Notes under the pieces: generated by a model
The model's database searches: none
Told to the model about the DNA's origin: nothing
Seen by the model: the letters and a program-made list of their open reading frames with translations, nothing else
Shown: in pieces, positions 9,390 through 18,853 of the stretch
Layout of the letters: the number at the start of each line of letters is the position of its first letter
Numbering within the stretch: the stretch's first letter is position 1
Program-made: the position numbers and the translations under genes
Origin: Limnohabitans sp.
Lineage (GTDB): Bacteria > Pseudomonadota > Gammaproteobacteria > Burkholderiales > Burkholderiaceae_C
Direction of reading: 5' to 3'
Length of the DNA stretch: 50,931 nt
Assembly: GCA_021300495.1 (NCBI GenBank)
Contig: JAJTDK010000021.1
Span: forward strand, 1-50,931

Positions 9390-10115
9390 TTATTCAGAAA
9401 TGGTTGCGTTGTGGAAAACGTTTTGCACATCGTCCAAATCTTCCAAGATATCCAAGAGTTTTTGCATTTTGGCAGCATCATCGCCTGAAAGGTCAATGCT
9501 GTTCTCTGCGCGCATGGTGACCTCCGCCATGTCTGCCATCAAACCAGCGGCTTCAAGGGCAGTTTTAACTGCTTCAAAATCTGTTGTCGACGTCAGTACT
9601 TCGATGGCGCCATCAACGTCTGCAATGACATCTTCAGCCCCGGCTTCTAGTGCCACTTCCATCACTTTGTCTTCTGAGGTACCTGGCGCAAAAATCAATT
9701 GTCCGCAATGCTTAAATTGAAAAGCCACAGAGCCTTCTGTGCCCATGTTGCCGCCGTGCTTGCTGAAGGCGTGTCGAACTTCTGCCACGGTGCGCACGCG
9801 GTTGTCGGTCATGGTGTCAACAATGATGGCCGCACCGCCAATGCCATACCCTTCATACCGAATCTCCTCGTAAGTCACGCCTTCCAAGTTGCCCGTGGCC
9901 TTGTCGATGTTGCGCTTCACGGTATCGGCTGGCATGTTGGCCGCCTTGGCCTTCTCAATGGCCAGGCGCAAACGGGGGTTGGCCGTAGGATCACCGCCGC
10001 CGGTTCTGGCAGCCACCATGATCTCTCGGACGACACGGGTCCAAATGCGCTGGCGTTTTTCGTCCTGCCGGCCCTTGCGGTGTTGAATATTTGCCCATTT
10101 ACTGTGGCCAGCCAT
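9390..10115 (-). CDS. yebC: YebC/TACO1-family regulator or translation factor
   Basis: The product has 241 residues and begins [18 protein letters not shown], the family hallmark. Acidic residues are frequent in the C-terminal half. Members have been described both as DNA-binding regulators and as factors that help ribosomes through difficult peptide sequences; which applies here cannot be told. It is the first gene of the purD-hemF-nadD-rsfS unit, about 100 bases after the clpA terminator. Confidence 0.95.
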   Translation of the reverse strand: MAGHSKWANIQHRKGRQDEKRQRIWTRVVREIMVAARTGGGDPTANPRLRLAIEKAKAANMPADTVKRNIDKATGNLEGVTYEEIRYEGYGIGGAAIIVDTMTDNRVRTVAEVRHAFSKHGGNMGTEGSVAFQFKHCGQLIFAPGTSEDKVMEVALEAGAEDVIADVDGAIEVLTSTTDFEAVKTALEAAGLMADMAEVTMRAENSIDLSGDDAAKMQKLLDILEDLDDVQNVFHNATISE

Positions 10116-10213
10116 CTCAAATTCCTTGATGTGATTTAAATCGTCGAGGCTAGATTTTACTTTTCATCTGAGGGCAGATCGAAAGCACTCGGCTTCGCTT
10201 GTGCTTGCGCAAC

Positions 10214-10241
10214 AAAAAAGCCGGACGAATCCGGCTTTTTT
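10214..10241 (-). terminator. intrinsic terminator after clpA
   Basis: Directly after the clpA stop the minus strand folds AAAAAAGCCGGA-TTCG-TCCGGCTTTTTT, a strong GC stem with a TTCG loop and a six-T tract. The flanking A-run makes it potentially bidirectional, but only clpA reads into it. It separates clpSA from the yebC-purD unit. Confidence 0.9.
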
Positions 10242-12580
10242 CAGTTGGCAGTAGCCTCTTCAGGCTCGTGGGGTTCAGATTTTGAATTGCGGCCTTCCTT
10301 CTTGGGCAAAGGCTGGATGTCCAACAATACCTCGTCCTTTTCGTCCAAATCGACGCTCAAACGACCACCATCGATCAATCGGCCAAACAACAATTCGTCG
10401 GCCAAGGCCTTTCGAATCGTGTCTTGAATCAAACGCTGCATCGGTCTTGCGCCCATGAGCGGGTCGAAGCCTTTTTTGGCCAAGAACTTGCGCAAGTTAT
10501 CGCTGAACGTGACATCAACTTTCTTCTCTGACAACTGTGTTTCAAGTTGCAACAAGAACTTATCGACCACGCGCATGATGATTTGCTCGTCCAAGGCCTT
10601 GAAGCTGACCATGGCATCCAAGCGATTGCGGAACTCTGGCGTGAACAAGCGTTTGATATCGCCCATTTCGTCGCCAGCTTGGCGCGGGTTGGTAAAGCCA
10701 ATGGTGGCTTTGTTCATGGTCTCTGCGCCGGCATTGGTGGTCATGATGATGATCACATTGCGGAAGTCGGCTTTGCGGCCGTTGTTATCTGTCAAGGTGC
10801 CATGGTCCATGACCTGCAGCAACACATTGAAAATATCAGGGTGTGCTTTTTCAATTTCGTCGAGCAACAAAACGCAATGCGGTTTCTTGGTCACAGCTTC
10901 AGTCAGCAAACCACCTTGGTCAAAGCCAACATAGCCTGGAGGCGCACCAATTAAACGGCTAACAGCATGACGCTCCATGTACTCCGACATGTCAAAGCGA
11001 ATGAGGTCAATGCCCATGATGTAGGCCAACTGCTTGGCCGCTTCTGTTTTACCCACACCTGTAGGACCACTGAACAAGAATGAACCAATGGGCTTGTCAG
11101 TTTTACCCAAGCCAGAGCGCGCCATTTTGACAGCGGACGCCAAGACTTCAATGGCCTTGTCTTGCCCAAACACCACACTCTTCAAATCACGCTCAATGGT
11201 TTGGAGTTTGCTGCGATCGTCGTTAGACACATTGGCTGGCGGAATGCGTGCAATCTTGGCCACGATGTCTTCTACTTCGGCTTTGCCGATGGTTTTCTTG
11301 CGCTTAGAAGGCGGCAAGATGCGTTGTGCAGCGCCGGCTTCGTCAATGACGTCAATGGCCTTGTCGGGCAAGTGACGATCGTTGATGAATTTGGCAGACA
11401 ACTCAGCAGCGGCCTGCAAGGCGGCATTGGCATACTTCACGCTGTGATGCTCTTCAAAGCGAGACTTCAAGCCCTTCAAAATGTCCACTGTTTCTGCCAC
11501 AGTGGGCTCGACCACATCCACCTTTTGGAAACGACGTGACAAGGCTGCGTCTTTTTCGAAAATGCCGCGGTATTCGGTGAAGGTGGTGGCGCCAATGCAT
11601 TTCAACTGACCGCTTGAAAGCGCAGGCTTGAGCAAGTTGGACGCGTCCAGAGTGCCACCAGAAGCGGCACCTGCACCAATGAGGGTGTGAATTTCATCAA
11701 TGAACAACACCGCATGGGGCCTGTCTTTGAGCGCTTTCAAGACGCCCTTCAAGCGCTGCTCGAAGTCACCACGGTATTTGGTACCCGCCAAGAGCGCGCC
11801 CATGTCGAGTGAGAAAACCACGGCCTCGGTCAAAATTTCAGGCACGCTGCCTTGCGTGATACGCCAAGCCAAACCCTCTGCAATGGCCGTTTTACCCACA
11901 CCGGCTTCACCCACCAACAAAGGATTGTTTTTACGGCGACGGCACAAGATTTGGATGGTGCGCTCAACCTCATATTCGCGACCAATGAGCGGGTCAATCT
12001 TGCCCTCTTTAGCCAACTGATTTAGGTTCTGAGTGAACTGCTCTAAAGGAGATGCCTTTTCGTTTCGTTCAGAGCCGCCAGTGCCCTCTTCATTTTCAGG
12101 CGCAGGCGCAGAATCACTGCCCTTGGTGGCTTCAGGTGGATCGCTTTTGCGAATACCGTGCGCGATGAAGTTAACAACGTCCAAACGTGTAATGCCCTGC
12201 TGGTGCAAGTAGTACACGGCGTGCGAATCTTTTTCACCAAAAATAGCAACCAGCACATTAGCACCGGTGACTTCTTTTTTGCCACTGCCGGTCGATTGAA
12301 CGTGCATGATGGCGCGCTGAATCACACGCTGAAAACCCAATGTGGGTTGCGTGTCGACTTCTTCTGTTCCCGCCACTTGGGGCGTGTTGTCTTTGATGAA
12401 GGTGGCCAGCGATTGACGCAAATCGTCGACTTGCGCTGAGCACGCGCGCAACACTTCTGCTGCGCTGGGGTTGTCTAGCAATGCCAACAGCAAATGCTCT
12501 ACGGTAATGAACTCGTGTCGCTGCTGACGCGCCTCAACAAAGGCCATGTGCAAACTGACTTCCAATTCTTGGGCAATCAT
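10241..12580 (-). CDS. clpA: ATP-dependent Clp protease ATP-binding subunit ClpA
   Basis: ClpA is the AAA+ unfoldase that feeds substrates, including N-degron proteins delivered by ClpS, into ClpP. The 779-residue protein has the Clp N-domain repeats (residues 1-150), a charged linker, a first AAA+ module with Walker A GEAGVGKT at 224-231 and LFIDEIHTLIGAG, and a second with [21 protein letters not shown] and an arginine-finger region. It lacks the long middle coiled coil of ClpB. GAAGGA stands about 7 bases before the ATG. It follows clpS by about 100 bases. Confidence 0.97.
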   Translation of the reverse strand: MIAQELEVSLHMAFVEARQQRHEFITVEHLLLALLDNPSAAEVLRACSAQVDDLRQSLATFIKDNTPQVAGTEEVDTQPTLGFQRVIQRAIMHVQSTGSGKKEVTGANVLVAIFGEKDSHAVYYLHQQGITRLDVVNFIAHGIRKSDPPEATKGSDSAPAPENEEGTGGSERNEKASPLEQFTQNLNQLAKEGKIDPLIGREYEVERTIQILCRRRKNNPLLVGEAGVGKTAIAEGLAWRITQGSVPEILTEAVVFSLDMGALLAGTKYRGDFEQRLKGVLKALKDRPHAVLFIDEIHTLIGAGAASGGTLDASNLLKPALSSGQLKCIGATTFTEYRGIFEKDAALSRRFQKVDVVEPTVAETVDILKGLKSRFEEHHSVKYANAALQAAAELSAKFINDRHLPDKAIDVIDEAGAAQRILPPSKRKKTIGKAEVEDIVAKIARIPPANVSNDDRSKLQTIERDLKSVVFGQDKAIEVLASAVKMARSGLGKTDKPIGSFLFSGPTGVGKTEAAKQLAYIMGIDLIRFDMSEYMERHAVSRLIGAPPGYVGFDQGGLLTEAVTKKPHCVLLLDEIEKAHPDIFNVLLQVMDHGTLTDNNGRKADFRNVIIIMTTNAGAETMNKATIGFTNPRQAGDEMGDIKRLFTPEFRNRLDAMVSFKALDEQIIMRVVDKFLLQLETQLSEKKVDVTFSDNLRKFLAKKGFDPLMGARPMQRLIQDTIRKALADELLFGRLIDGGRLSVDLDEKDEVLLDIQPLPKKEGRNSKSEPHEPEEATAN

Positions 12581-12683
12581 GTGATTTCCTTCAATGCCTT
12601 GCGGAGGTTAAAAATATTAGGTTGGGTAGATTTGTTAGATTGCAACTGCTTTATGCCACATTCTTGCCGACTTTTTGTGCGAT

Positions 12684-13061
12684 TCATGCCACAGGCTCGC
12701 TTACACACTGAAGTGGGTGTCCGGCCTGATTGGCTGCATCAAGCACTTGGTCGACCTTTGTAGCGGCCACGTCACGAGAGAAAACCCCACAAACGCCCTT
12801 GCCGTCCAAGTGAATTTTCAACATGATTTGAGTGGCAGCTTCTCGGTCTTTGTTAAAAAACTCCTGAAGCACCAAAACAACAAACTCCATGGGGGTGTAG
12901 TCGTCATTCAGCATGACAACTTGGTACATCTGAGGGGGTCCAACTTTGGCAGGACGTCTTTCTAAAACCACAGAATCACTATTTCCAGGGGTGCTCGCAG
13001 GATCCCCAACCGATCCCGGCGGGTTTGGTGAATTTGGTTTTTTAGGTTTCTCTGTTGCCAT
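12684..13061 (-). CDS. clpS: ClpS adaptor for N-degron substrates
   Basis: ClpS binds proteins with destabilising N-terminal residues and passes them to ClpA. The 125-residue product has a disordered Pro/Ser-rich leader of about 40 residues and then the ClpS fold ([33 protein letters not shown]). The [10 protein letters not shown] segment forms the binding pocket for the substrate N-terminus. It is upstream of clpA and divergent from the cold-shock gene. Confidence 0.96.
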   Translation of the reverse strand: MATEKPKKPNSPNPPGSVGDPASTPGNSDSVVLERRPAKVGPPQMYQVVMLNDDYTPMEFVVLVLQEFFNKDREAATQIMLKIHLDGKGVCGVFSRDVAATKVDQVLDAANQAGHPLQCVSEPVA

Positions 13062-13162
13062 GATTTCATTCTATAGAGACTCAGCGGGGTTCTGAGCCAA
13101 CCCTCTAAAAAGTCCTTATGTCGCAATGCAGCAATTTTGCATCAGTCGGGTAAACCTTGAAT

Positions 13163-13201
13163 TGACAACGTCAAAAACAGTGCTTTAAATGTCCTATAAA
13201 T
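13163..13201 (+). promoter_or_regulatory. probable sigma-70 promoter region of the cold-shock gene
   Basis: A perfect TTGACA (13163-13168) is followed after 17 bases by TTAAAT, and a perfect TATAAT lies at 13196-13201. TTGACA and TATAAT are too far apart (27 bases) to be one promoter, so either the TTGACA/TTAAAT pair or the TATAAT with a poor -35 is used. Both would give a short leader before ATG 13221. Confidence 0.45.
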
Positions 13202-13220
13202 CAAACGGATGGAGACATGC

Positions 13221-13460
13221 ATGCTCAACGGAACAGTGAAGTGGTTCAATGACGCCAAGGGATTTGGATTTATTCAGCCCGATGGTGGCGGCCCAGACGC
13301 CTTTGCGCACTTTTCTGCCATCACCATGGAAGGCTTTAAAAGCCTTAAAGAAGGTGCCAGGGTGAGCTTTGAATTGACCGATGGCCCCAAGGGTCCTATG
13401 GCCATTAACATTCAGTCTGAACAAGCTGCGGGGCAGGAAATCAAACCCGAGGCGTCTTAA
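13221..13460 (+). CDS. cold-shock domain protein (CspA family)
   Basis: The protein is a small OB-fold nucleic-acid chaperone. It reads [18 protein letters not shown] (RNP1) and DAFAHFSAI (RNP2), with the usual GFKSLKEG turn and a short extra tail of about ten residues ([12 protein letters not shown]). The start is put at ATG 13221 because GGAG (13211-13214) is six bases upstream; ATG 13209 lies before that Shine-Dalgarno. It is followed at once by a strong terminator, so it is monocistronic. Members act in cold or general growth; which is not visible. Confidence 0.93.
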   Translation: MLNGTVKWFNDAKGFGFIQPDGGGPDAFAHFSAITMEGFKSLKEGARVSFELTDGPKGPMAINIQSEQAAGQEIKPEAS

Positions 13461-13471
13461 GGATTGCCAAG

Positions 13472-13509
13472 AAAAAAGCTCTGAAGAATTAATTCTCAAG
13501 AGCTTTTTT
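13472..13509 (+). terminator. intrinsic terminator after the cold-shock gene
   Basis: AAAAAAGCTCT pairs with AGAGCTTTTTT, with an inner AGAATT/AATTCT pairing and a GA/CA mismatch between. The T-run follows on the plus strand. Symmetry means it could also stop minus-strand transcripts from the tRNA-Pro side. Confidence 0.88.
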
Positions 13510-13519
13510 CAAACATCAA

Positions 13520-13596
13520 TGGTCGGCGTGGCGGGATTCGAACTCGCGACCCCTTGCACCCCATGCAAGTGCGCTACCAGGCTGCGCTACACGCCG
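13520..13596 (-). tRNA. tRNA-Pro (anticodon GGG), CCA encoded
   Basis: On the minus strand a 77-base cloverleaf can be folded: acceptor CGGCGTG/CACGCCG, D arm with AGCGCAGCCTGGTAGCGC, anticodon stem CTTGC/GCAAG with loop ATGGGGT (T33, anticodon GGG, G37), and T arm with GTTCGAATC. The discriminator is A followed by an encoded CCA (13522-13520). GGG with G37 is typical of tRNA-Pro decoding CCC/CCU. Confidence 0.96.
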
Positions 13597-13627
13597 ACAA
13601 GCTTTAAATTATAGCCCGAGAATGCCC

Positions 13628-14104
13628 TCAATTTGAGAGCAAGTCTCTGATATCCATCAATTCACGGCGCAGCGTTGGCAGGCTGCTTGAAGCTTGTAGC
13701 TGTGTAGCCCTTTGAGCACTTTCCATGGCCCTGACAGAAGGTTGCTCATCTTCTGAGTAAGCGGCCATGTTCTCGTCGAAATCTTCAATGATTTCGTCGT
13801 CTGAAGTGCTCAATTCAAGCGCATCTTTTTTCAAGCCTTTTTGAGATTGCGCCAGTTCTTGCATTTTGTTGCGAGCACCACTGATGGTGAAGCCTTGCTC
13901 ATAAAGCAAATCGCGAATACGGCGAATCATGAGCACTTCGTGGTGCTGGTAATAACGGCGATTGCCACGGCGCTTGACCGGGCGAAGTTGCGTAAATTCC
14001 TGCTCCCAATAGCGCAGCACGTGCGGCTTGACACCGCAAAGCTCGCCCACCTCACCAATGGTGAAGTAGCGCTTGGCTGGAATAGACGGGAGGGAGTTCT
14101 CCAT
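13628..14104 (-). CDS. MerR-family transcriptional regulator
   Basis: An N-terminal MerR winged helix is clear: YFTIGEVGELCGVKPHVLRYWE and then RRGNRRYYQHHEVLMIRRIRDLLYEQGFTI (conserved features in order). The C-terminal part lacks metal-binding cysteines and instead has an acidic stretch (DDEIIEDFDEN), so it is not a metal sensor of the classical kind. This MerR gene after ihfA and beside tRNA-Pro is standard in Burkholderiales; its target is not known. ATG 14104 is used; a GTG at 14113 is possible, and neither has a clear Shine-Dalgarno. Confidence 0.88.
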   Translation of the reverse strand: MENSLPSIPAKRYFTIGEVGELCGVKPHVLRYWEQEFTQLRPVKRRGNRRYYQHHEVLMIRRIRDLLYEQGFTISGARNKMQELAQSQKGLKKDALELSTSDDEIIEDFDENMAAYSEDEQPSVRAMESAQRATQLQASSSLPTLRRELMDIRDLLSN

Positions 14105-14248
14105 TGAAATCACTAACTTGCTAGGGGGAATGCAAGCTTACTCTAAGCATGGGGGCCGAGTAAAGGGGCTATTGATTAAATTTTTGAAGGATTCAAGAAA
14201 ATATTTTTGAAGAGACTGGAAGTCAGCAATATTCAGTGAACGTCAATC

Positions 14249-14572
14249 TCACAATTTTTCATCGCCTTGAATGACCGCTTTCAGCTTGTGGCTTGCATGA
14301 AAGGTGGACACACGCCTGGCTTCTATGGGGATCAGTTCACCAGTGCGCGGGTTGCGACCTGGCCGCGGTGCTTTCTCACGAATTTGGAAATTGCCAAATC
14401 CAGAAATTTTGACATCTGTTCCTTGTACCAATTGCGACGCAATCAAATCAAAGAAAGAATCAACCATGTCCTTAGATTCGCGCTTGTTCAGACCGATTTG
14501 TTCGAACAACAAATCAGCCAAGTGAGCCTTGGTGAGGGCTGGCGTTTCGAGACTTTCAACAGAAAAATTCAT
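14249..14572 (-). CDS. ihfA: integration host factor subunit alpha
   Basis: IHF-alpha pairs with IHF-beta to bend DNA at specific sites. The 107-residue protein shows LTKAHLADLLFEQIGLNKRESKDMVDSFF and the beta-arm segment GFGNFQIREKAPRPGRNPRTGE with the intercalating Pro, then an RR-VSTFHASHKLK end. ATG 14572 is preferred over an upstream GTG at 14578. It follows pheT by about 20 bases, as in E. coli. Confidence 0.96.
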   Translation of the reverse strand: MNFSVESLETPALTKAHLADLLFEQIGLNKRESKDMVDSFFDLIASQLVQGTDVKISGFGNFQIREKAPRPGRNPRTGELIPIEARRVSTFHASHKLKAVIQGDEKL

Positions 14573-14591
14573 AGCCACTTTCAGTCAAGCA

Positions 14592-17006
14592 TCAGGTGCG
14601 CAAACGGGCCGCTAACTTCAATGCCAAATGATCCAACACAGACTTGACTGTGGATTCAATTTGCACATCTGTCAATGAGGCTTCGTCGCTGTTCAAAACA
14701 AGTCGCACAGCCAAACTTTTTTCAACGCCAAGGGAGGCCTGTGGACGGAACACATCAAACAACACAGCACTTCGAAGCAGGCCTGCTGTCGGGGCTTCGT
14801 GAACTGCGGCCATCAATTCAGCGTGCGTTACTTTTTCGGCCACCACCACGGCAATGTCTCGCTCGACGGCTTGGAATTTTGCGACGCCTTGCGCCACTGG
14901 CACGTCTCGCTGAAGGACGGCCTCCAAATCGAGTTCAAACAAAATAGGCGCCTGCTGCAGGTCCCATGACTGACGCCAACGAGGATGCAACTCCCCCACA
15001 TGGCCAACCACTTGGCCATTCAAAGAAATTTGCGCACATCGCCCGGGGTGCATGGCAGGATGTTCGGCCGACACAAAAACTGGCTTGGCGGGTGCCAACA
15101 AAGCCTCTAGCTCACCTTTCACGTCAAAGAAATCAACGTTTCGAACCTTACCGCCCCAAGAAGTGGAAGACACAGGCCCATAAGCGACGCCCGACACACG
15201 CATGGGCTGGCTCAAACCTTCAACGGTGGTGTCTGAATCCTTCACCGAGGCATCGCGCAAAAACACCCTTCCCAATTCAAACACACGTACGCGATCGGCT
15301 TTGCGATCTAGGTTGAACTTCACAACTTGCAACAAGGATCCCAGCAGGCTGGTGCGCATCACACTCATTTGGCTGGCAATGGGGTTGAGCAACTTGAGTG
15401 GGTTGGTGTTTCCCGCCAACTCATGCTCCCAGCTTTCTTCCACAAAACTGAAGTTGATGGTCTCTTGGTAACCAAGCGCTGCCAAACTGCGACGCACTGC
15501 AAACGGGCCGCGCACACTTTCTTTGCGAATTTTGGCCGTGATGGGGGCCAAGGGTGGCGTGGTGGGTAACTGGGTGTAGCCCACCATGCGTGCAACCTCT
15601 TCAATGAGGTCTTCTTCAATTTCCAAATCGAAGCGCCAGCTGGGAGGATTGACCGTGATCAGACCTTCTATTTCTGAAATCTCAAAACCCAAGCCACGCA
15701 GTGCATCGGCACATTGTTTCTGGCTCAAGGTCATGCCAATGACTTTGTTGGCACGGGCCACGCGCAATGTGACGGGCTTGCGAACTGGCATGTTCAACTT
15801 TTGATCATCGACAGGGCCAATTTGCGTTGCAGGTGTACCGCAAATATCAATGACCAATTGGGTGATGCGCTCAATGTGTTCAACCGTGCTTTCAGGGTCG
15901 ACACCGCGCTCAAAGCGATGGCCCGCGTCGGTTGAAAAGTTGTAACGGCGTGACCGGCCTGCAATGGCTTTGGGCCACCAGTAGGCGGCTTCGATGTAAA
16001 TGTTTTGCGTGTCATCAGACACCGCAGTGGCATCGCCACCCATGATACCTGCCAAGGACTCTACTTGTGCGTCGTCTGCAATCACACCCACTTTGCCGTC
16101 TACCGTCACGGTGCTGCCATTGAGCAGTTTGAGTGATTCATCGGCGCGGCCCCAGCGAACTTGCAAACCGCCATGAATTTTGTTGAGGTCAAAAATGTGG
16201 GAAGGCCGGCCAAGCTCAAACATCACGTAGTTTGAAATGTCCACCAAGGGGCTCACACTGCGTTGACCACAGCGCGCCAGACGGTCTACCATCCATGCGG
16301 GCGTTTGGGCTTTGGGATTGACGCCCTTCACCACCCTGCCGCTGAATCGGCCGCACAAGTCAGTGGCATGCACTGCCACTGGCAATGTATCTGGAACTTG
16401 TGCCGCGAGTGATTTGAATTCGGGCGCTTTCAAGGGGGCACCCGTTAGGGCAGAAACTTCTCGAGCAATGCCGTAGACACTCAAGCAATGTGCCAAATTA
16501 GGCGTGAGTTTGAGTGTGAAAAGCGTATCGTCGAGCTTCAAATAAGTGCGAATGCTTTCGCCAAGGGGGGCATCGGCAGGCAGCTCTAACAAGCCGCCGT
16601 GATCGTCTGCAATTTTGAGTTCTTTGGCTGAGCACAACATGCCCTGACTTTCGACACCGCGCAGTTTGCCCACCTTGATCTTGAAGGGTTGGCCATCGTC
16701 GCCGGGGGGCAACTCTGCGCCCACCATGGCGCAAGGGATGCGAATGCCTACACGCGCATTGGGAGCGCCGCAAACAATGTTGAGTAAAGTAGGTTGGCCA
16801 ACATCGACTTGGCAAACACGCAAGCGGTCTGCATTGGGATGTTGCTCTGCACTTTTAATTTCACCAACAACCACGCTGGAAAACGGTGGCGCTACAGGCT
16901 GAAGTTCTTCAACTTCCAAGCCCGCCATGGTGAGGGTTTCGGCGAGTTGTTCGGTCGAGAGGGGTGGGTTGCAAAACTCACGCAGCCAAGATTCAGGAAA
17001 TTGCAT
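14592..17006 (-). CDS. pheT: phenylalanine-tRNA ligase beta subunit
   Basis: PheT forms the alpha2-beta2 enzyme with PheS, carries the editing site and binds tRNA. The 804-residue length fits. Visible parts in order are an N-terminal tRNA-binding EMAP-like fold (residues 40-150), the B3/B4 editing region (SPLVDISNYVMFELGRPSHIFD), the B5 domain, a catalytic-like domain (ALGYQETINFSFV) and the C-terminal anticodon-binding ferredoxin fold (FDVFRPQASLGVEKSLAV). It starts 10 bases after pheS. Confidence 0.97.
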   Translation of the reverse strand: MQFPESWLREFCNPPLSTEQLAETLTMAGLEVEELQPVAPPFSSVVVGEIKSAEQHPNADRLRVCQVDVGQPTLLNIVCGAPNARVGIRIPCAMVGAELPPGDDGQPFKIKVGKLRGVESQGMLCSAKELKIADDHGGLLELPADAPLGESIRTYLKLDDTLFTLKLTPNLAHCLSVYGIAREVSALTGAPLKAPEFKSLAAQVPDTLPVAVHATDLCGRFSGRVVKGVNPKAQTPAWMVDRLARCGQRSVSPLVDISNYVMFELGRPSHIFDLNKIHGGLQVRWGRADESLKLLNGSTVTVDGKVGVIADDAQVESLAGIMGGDATAVSDDTQNIYIEAAYWWPKAIAGRSRRYNFSTDAGHRFERGVDPESTVEHIERITQLVIDICGTPATQIGPVDDQKLNMPVRKPVTLRVARANKVIGMTLSQKQCADALRGLGFEISEIEGLITVNPPSWRFDLEIEEDLIEEVARMVGYTQLPTTPPLAPITAKIRKESVRGPFAVRRSLAALGYQETINFSFVEESWEHELAGNTNPLKLLNPIASQMSVMRTSLLGSLLQVVKFNLDRKADRVRVFELGRVFLRDASVKDSDTTVEGLSQPMRVSGVAYGPVSSTSWGGKVRNVDFFDVKGELEALLAPAKPVFVSAEHPAMHPGRCAQISLNGQVVGHVGELHPRWRQSWDLQQAPILFELDLEAVLQRDVPVAQGVAKFQAVERDIAVVVAEKVTHAELMAAVHEAPTAGLLRSAVLFDVFRPQASLGVEKSLAVRLVLNSDEASLTDVQIESTVKSVLDHLALKLAARLRT

Positions 17007-17016
17007 GGTCTTTTAT

Positions 17017-18054
17017 TTATTGAAATTGACTCAAAAAGCGAACGTCGCCATCAAAGAACAAGCGCAAATCATTGACGCCATATCGAAGCATGGTGAGACG
17101 GTCGGGGCCCATGCCAAAGGCAAACCCAATGAATTTTTCTGGGTCGAGGCCCATGTTGCGAACCACATTGGGGTGCACTTGGCCAGAGCCAGCCACTTCT
17201 AACCAGCGACCGGCCAAGGGACCCGTTTGGAATTGAATGTCAATTTCTGCACTGGGTTCTGTGAAAGGGAAAAAACTGGGACGAAAGCGCAAGACCAAGT
17301 CGTCACTTTCGAAAAACGTTCGGCAAAAATCGGTGAACACCACTTTCAAATCTTTGAAGCTGACGTTCTCGCCAATCCACAAACCTTCGCACTGGTGAAA
17401 CATGGGGGAGTGCGTGGCATCGCTGTCAACACGGTAAGTACGACCAGGTGCAATGACCCGAATTTCGGGCATGCCCTGCCCTGCTTCTAACTGCGATTTG
17501 TAACGCTTCACGTGTTGCACCGCATGGCGAATTTGCATGGGGCTGGTGTGTGTGCGCAGCAAATGACCGCCTTCTACGTAAAAGGTGTCGTGCATAGAGC
17601 GGGCTGGATGATCTTCTGGTGTGTTCAAGGCGGTGAAGTTGAACCAATCGGTTTCAATTTCAGGGCCTTGTGCCACTTCAAAACCCATGGAGCCAAAAAT
17701 TTGCTCAATGCGCTCTAAAGTGAGGGAAACGGGGTGCAGGCCGCCTTGTGTGAGGGGGCGCCCTGGCAATGACACGTCGAAAGCTTCTGCTTTCAGTTGA
17801 ACGGACAATTCTGCATCGGCCAAAGCTTGGCGGCGCGCATTCAACGCAGCTTCAATGCCCTGCTTGGCCAAGTTGACGGCAGCACCAAAGCTTTTCTTTT
17901 CTTCAACGCTTAACGCAGCCATGCCCTTCATCATTTCTGTGATGCGGCCTGACTTGCCCAAATACAAGGCTTTGGCATTCTCAAGATCGGCGGGGGTTTG
18001 GGCCTGCGCAAAACTGGCGCTGGCCGCTTCAACCAAACTGTCCAACTCGGTCAT
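17017..18054 (-). CDS. pheS: phenylalanine-tRNA ligase alpha subunit
   Basis: PheS is the catalytic class II subunit that charges tRNA-Phe. In 345 residues it has an N-terminal coiled coil (residues 1-90), motif 1 near [14 protein letters not shown], motif 2 around [18 protein letters not shown] and motif 3 with [14 protein letters not shown]. The leader between rplT and pheS holds a terminator-like hairpin, so pheST may be controlled separately from the ribosomal-protein genes upstream. Confidence 0.97.
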   Translation of the reverse strand: MTELDSLVEAASASFAQAQTPADLENAKALYLGKSGRITEMMKGMAALSVEEKKSFGAAVNLAKQGIEAALNARRQALADAELSVQLKAEAFDVSLPGRPLTQGGLHPVSLTLERIEQIFGSMGFEVAQGPEIETDWFNFTALNTPEDHPARSMHDTFYVEGGHLLRTHTSPMQIRHAVQHVKRYKSQLEAGQGMPEIRVIAPGRTYRVDSDATHSPMFHQCEGLWIGENVSFKDLKVVFTDFCRTFFESDDLVLRFRPSFFPFTEPSAEIDIQFQTGPLAGRWLEVAGSGQVHPNVVRNMGLDPEKFIGFAFGMGPDRLTMLRYGVNDLRLFFDGDVRFLSQFQ

Positions 18055-18089
18055 GGTGGGAACTTTAAAAGGAACTTAAATTCAAAATG

Positions 18090-18125
18090 AAAAAAGGATT
18101 GAAGCCTTCGCAAGCCTCAACCCCC
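18090..18125 (-). terminator. terminator or attenuator hairpin in the rplT-pheS gap
   Basis: On the minus strand GGGTTGAGGCTT pairs (with G-U pairs and one bulge) with AAGGCTTCAATCC and is followed by six T. It lies about 35 bases before pheS. It may end rplT transcripts or act as an attenuator. No Phe-rich leader peptide is visible in the 100-base gap, so an E. coli pheL-type mechanism is not supported. Confidence 0.7.
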
Positions 18126-18157
18126 TTAATCGACAGTGATATCGACTGCGTGAGTAA

Positions 18158-18520
18158 TTAAGCTGCGGCCAATCTGGCCTTGACTTGGTTCACGATACCA
18201 GCAAAAGCGGCCTTGTCGTGTACGGCGATGTCTGCCAATACTTTACGGTCGATTTCGATGGCAGCCTTTTTCAGGCCGTTGGCAAATTGGCTGTAGGTCA
18301 TACCGCATTCACGAGCCGCTGCATTGATACGAGCGATCCACAACTGGCGGAACACACGTTTCTTGGCACGACGATCGCGGTAGGCGTACTGACCGGCCTT
18401 CATCACCGCTTGTTTAGCGATGCGGAAGACATTACCGCGGCGGCCGCGGAAACCTTTGGCCAGGGCCAATACTTTTTTGTGACGGGCTCTTGCCGTAACA
18501 CCACGTTTTACGCGAGGCAT
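18158..18520 (-). CDS. rplT: 50S ribosomal protein L20
   Basis: The 120-residue basic protein starts [18 protein letters not shown] and has the typical [19 protein letters not shown] and [23 protein letters not shown] segments. AAGGAGAAAAT precedes the ATG. L20 is essential for early 50S assembly and in E. coli represses its own operon; the sequence alone does not show this here. Confidence 0.98.
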   Translation of the reverse strand: MPRVKRGVTARARHKKVLALAKGFRGRRGNVFRIAKQAVMKAGQYAYRDRRAKKRVFRQLWIARINAAARECGMTYSQFANGLKKAAIEIDRKVLADIAVHDKAAFAGIVNQVKARLAAA

Positions 18521-18544
18521 ATTTTCTCCTTGTTCGTCAGTGAA

Positions 18545-18748
18545 TTACAAGCCAGCCGAAGGCAGCATTTGTGCCATGTGACCCATATTGGTCTCATGCA
18601 CGCCTACTGAACCACGGAGGTGACGTTTGTTCTTGGTTGTCTTCTTGGTCAAGATGTGACGCTTGAAGGCTTGGCCGCGTTTAACGGTACCACCAGGACG
18701 AACTCGGAAGCGCTTTTTAGCGCTGCTTTTGGTCTTCATTTTGGGCAT
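18545..18748 (-). CDS. rpmI: 50S ribosomal protein L35
   Basis: The 67-residue protein starts [20 protein letters not shown], the standard L35 N-terminus. AAGGAG lies about 7 bases before ATG 18748. A longer in-frame reading to 18787 would add 13 unrelated residues and is rejected. It sits 24 bases before rplT. Confidence 0.97.
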   Translation of the reverse strand: MPKMKTKSSAKKRFRVRPGGTVKRGQAFKRHILTKKTTKNKRHLRGSVGVHETNMGHMAQMLPSAGL

Positions 18749-18853
18749 TTGACTGCTCCTTAATTTGTGCTCGTGAGGCGTCTGCAAACTCCTTGCAGCC
18801 TTGTTGGCCCCGAGACACTTTTAATCAGCCATTCACCGAGGTGAACAGCTGTT

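Noticed and set aside
12581-12683. Possible leader or small gene between clpS and clpA
   Set aside because: About 100 bases with no start plus Shine-Dalgarno frame and no hairpin of note.
13520-13596. tRNA-Pro as an integration site of a mobile element
   Set aside because: No integrase, no direct repeat of the tRNA end and ordinary neighbours on both sides.
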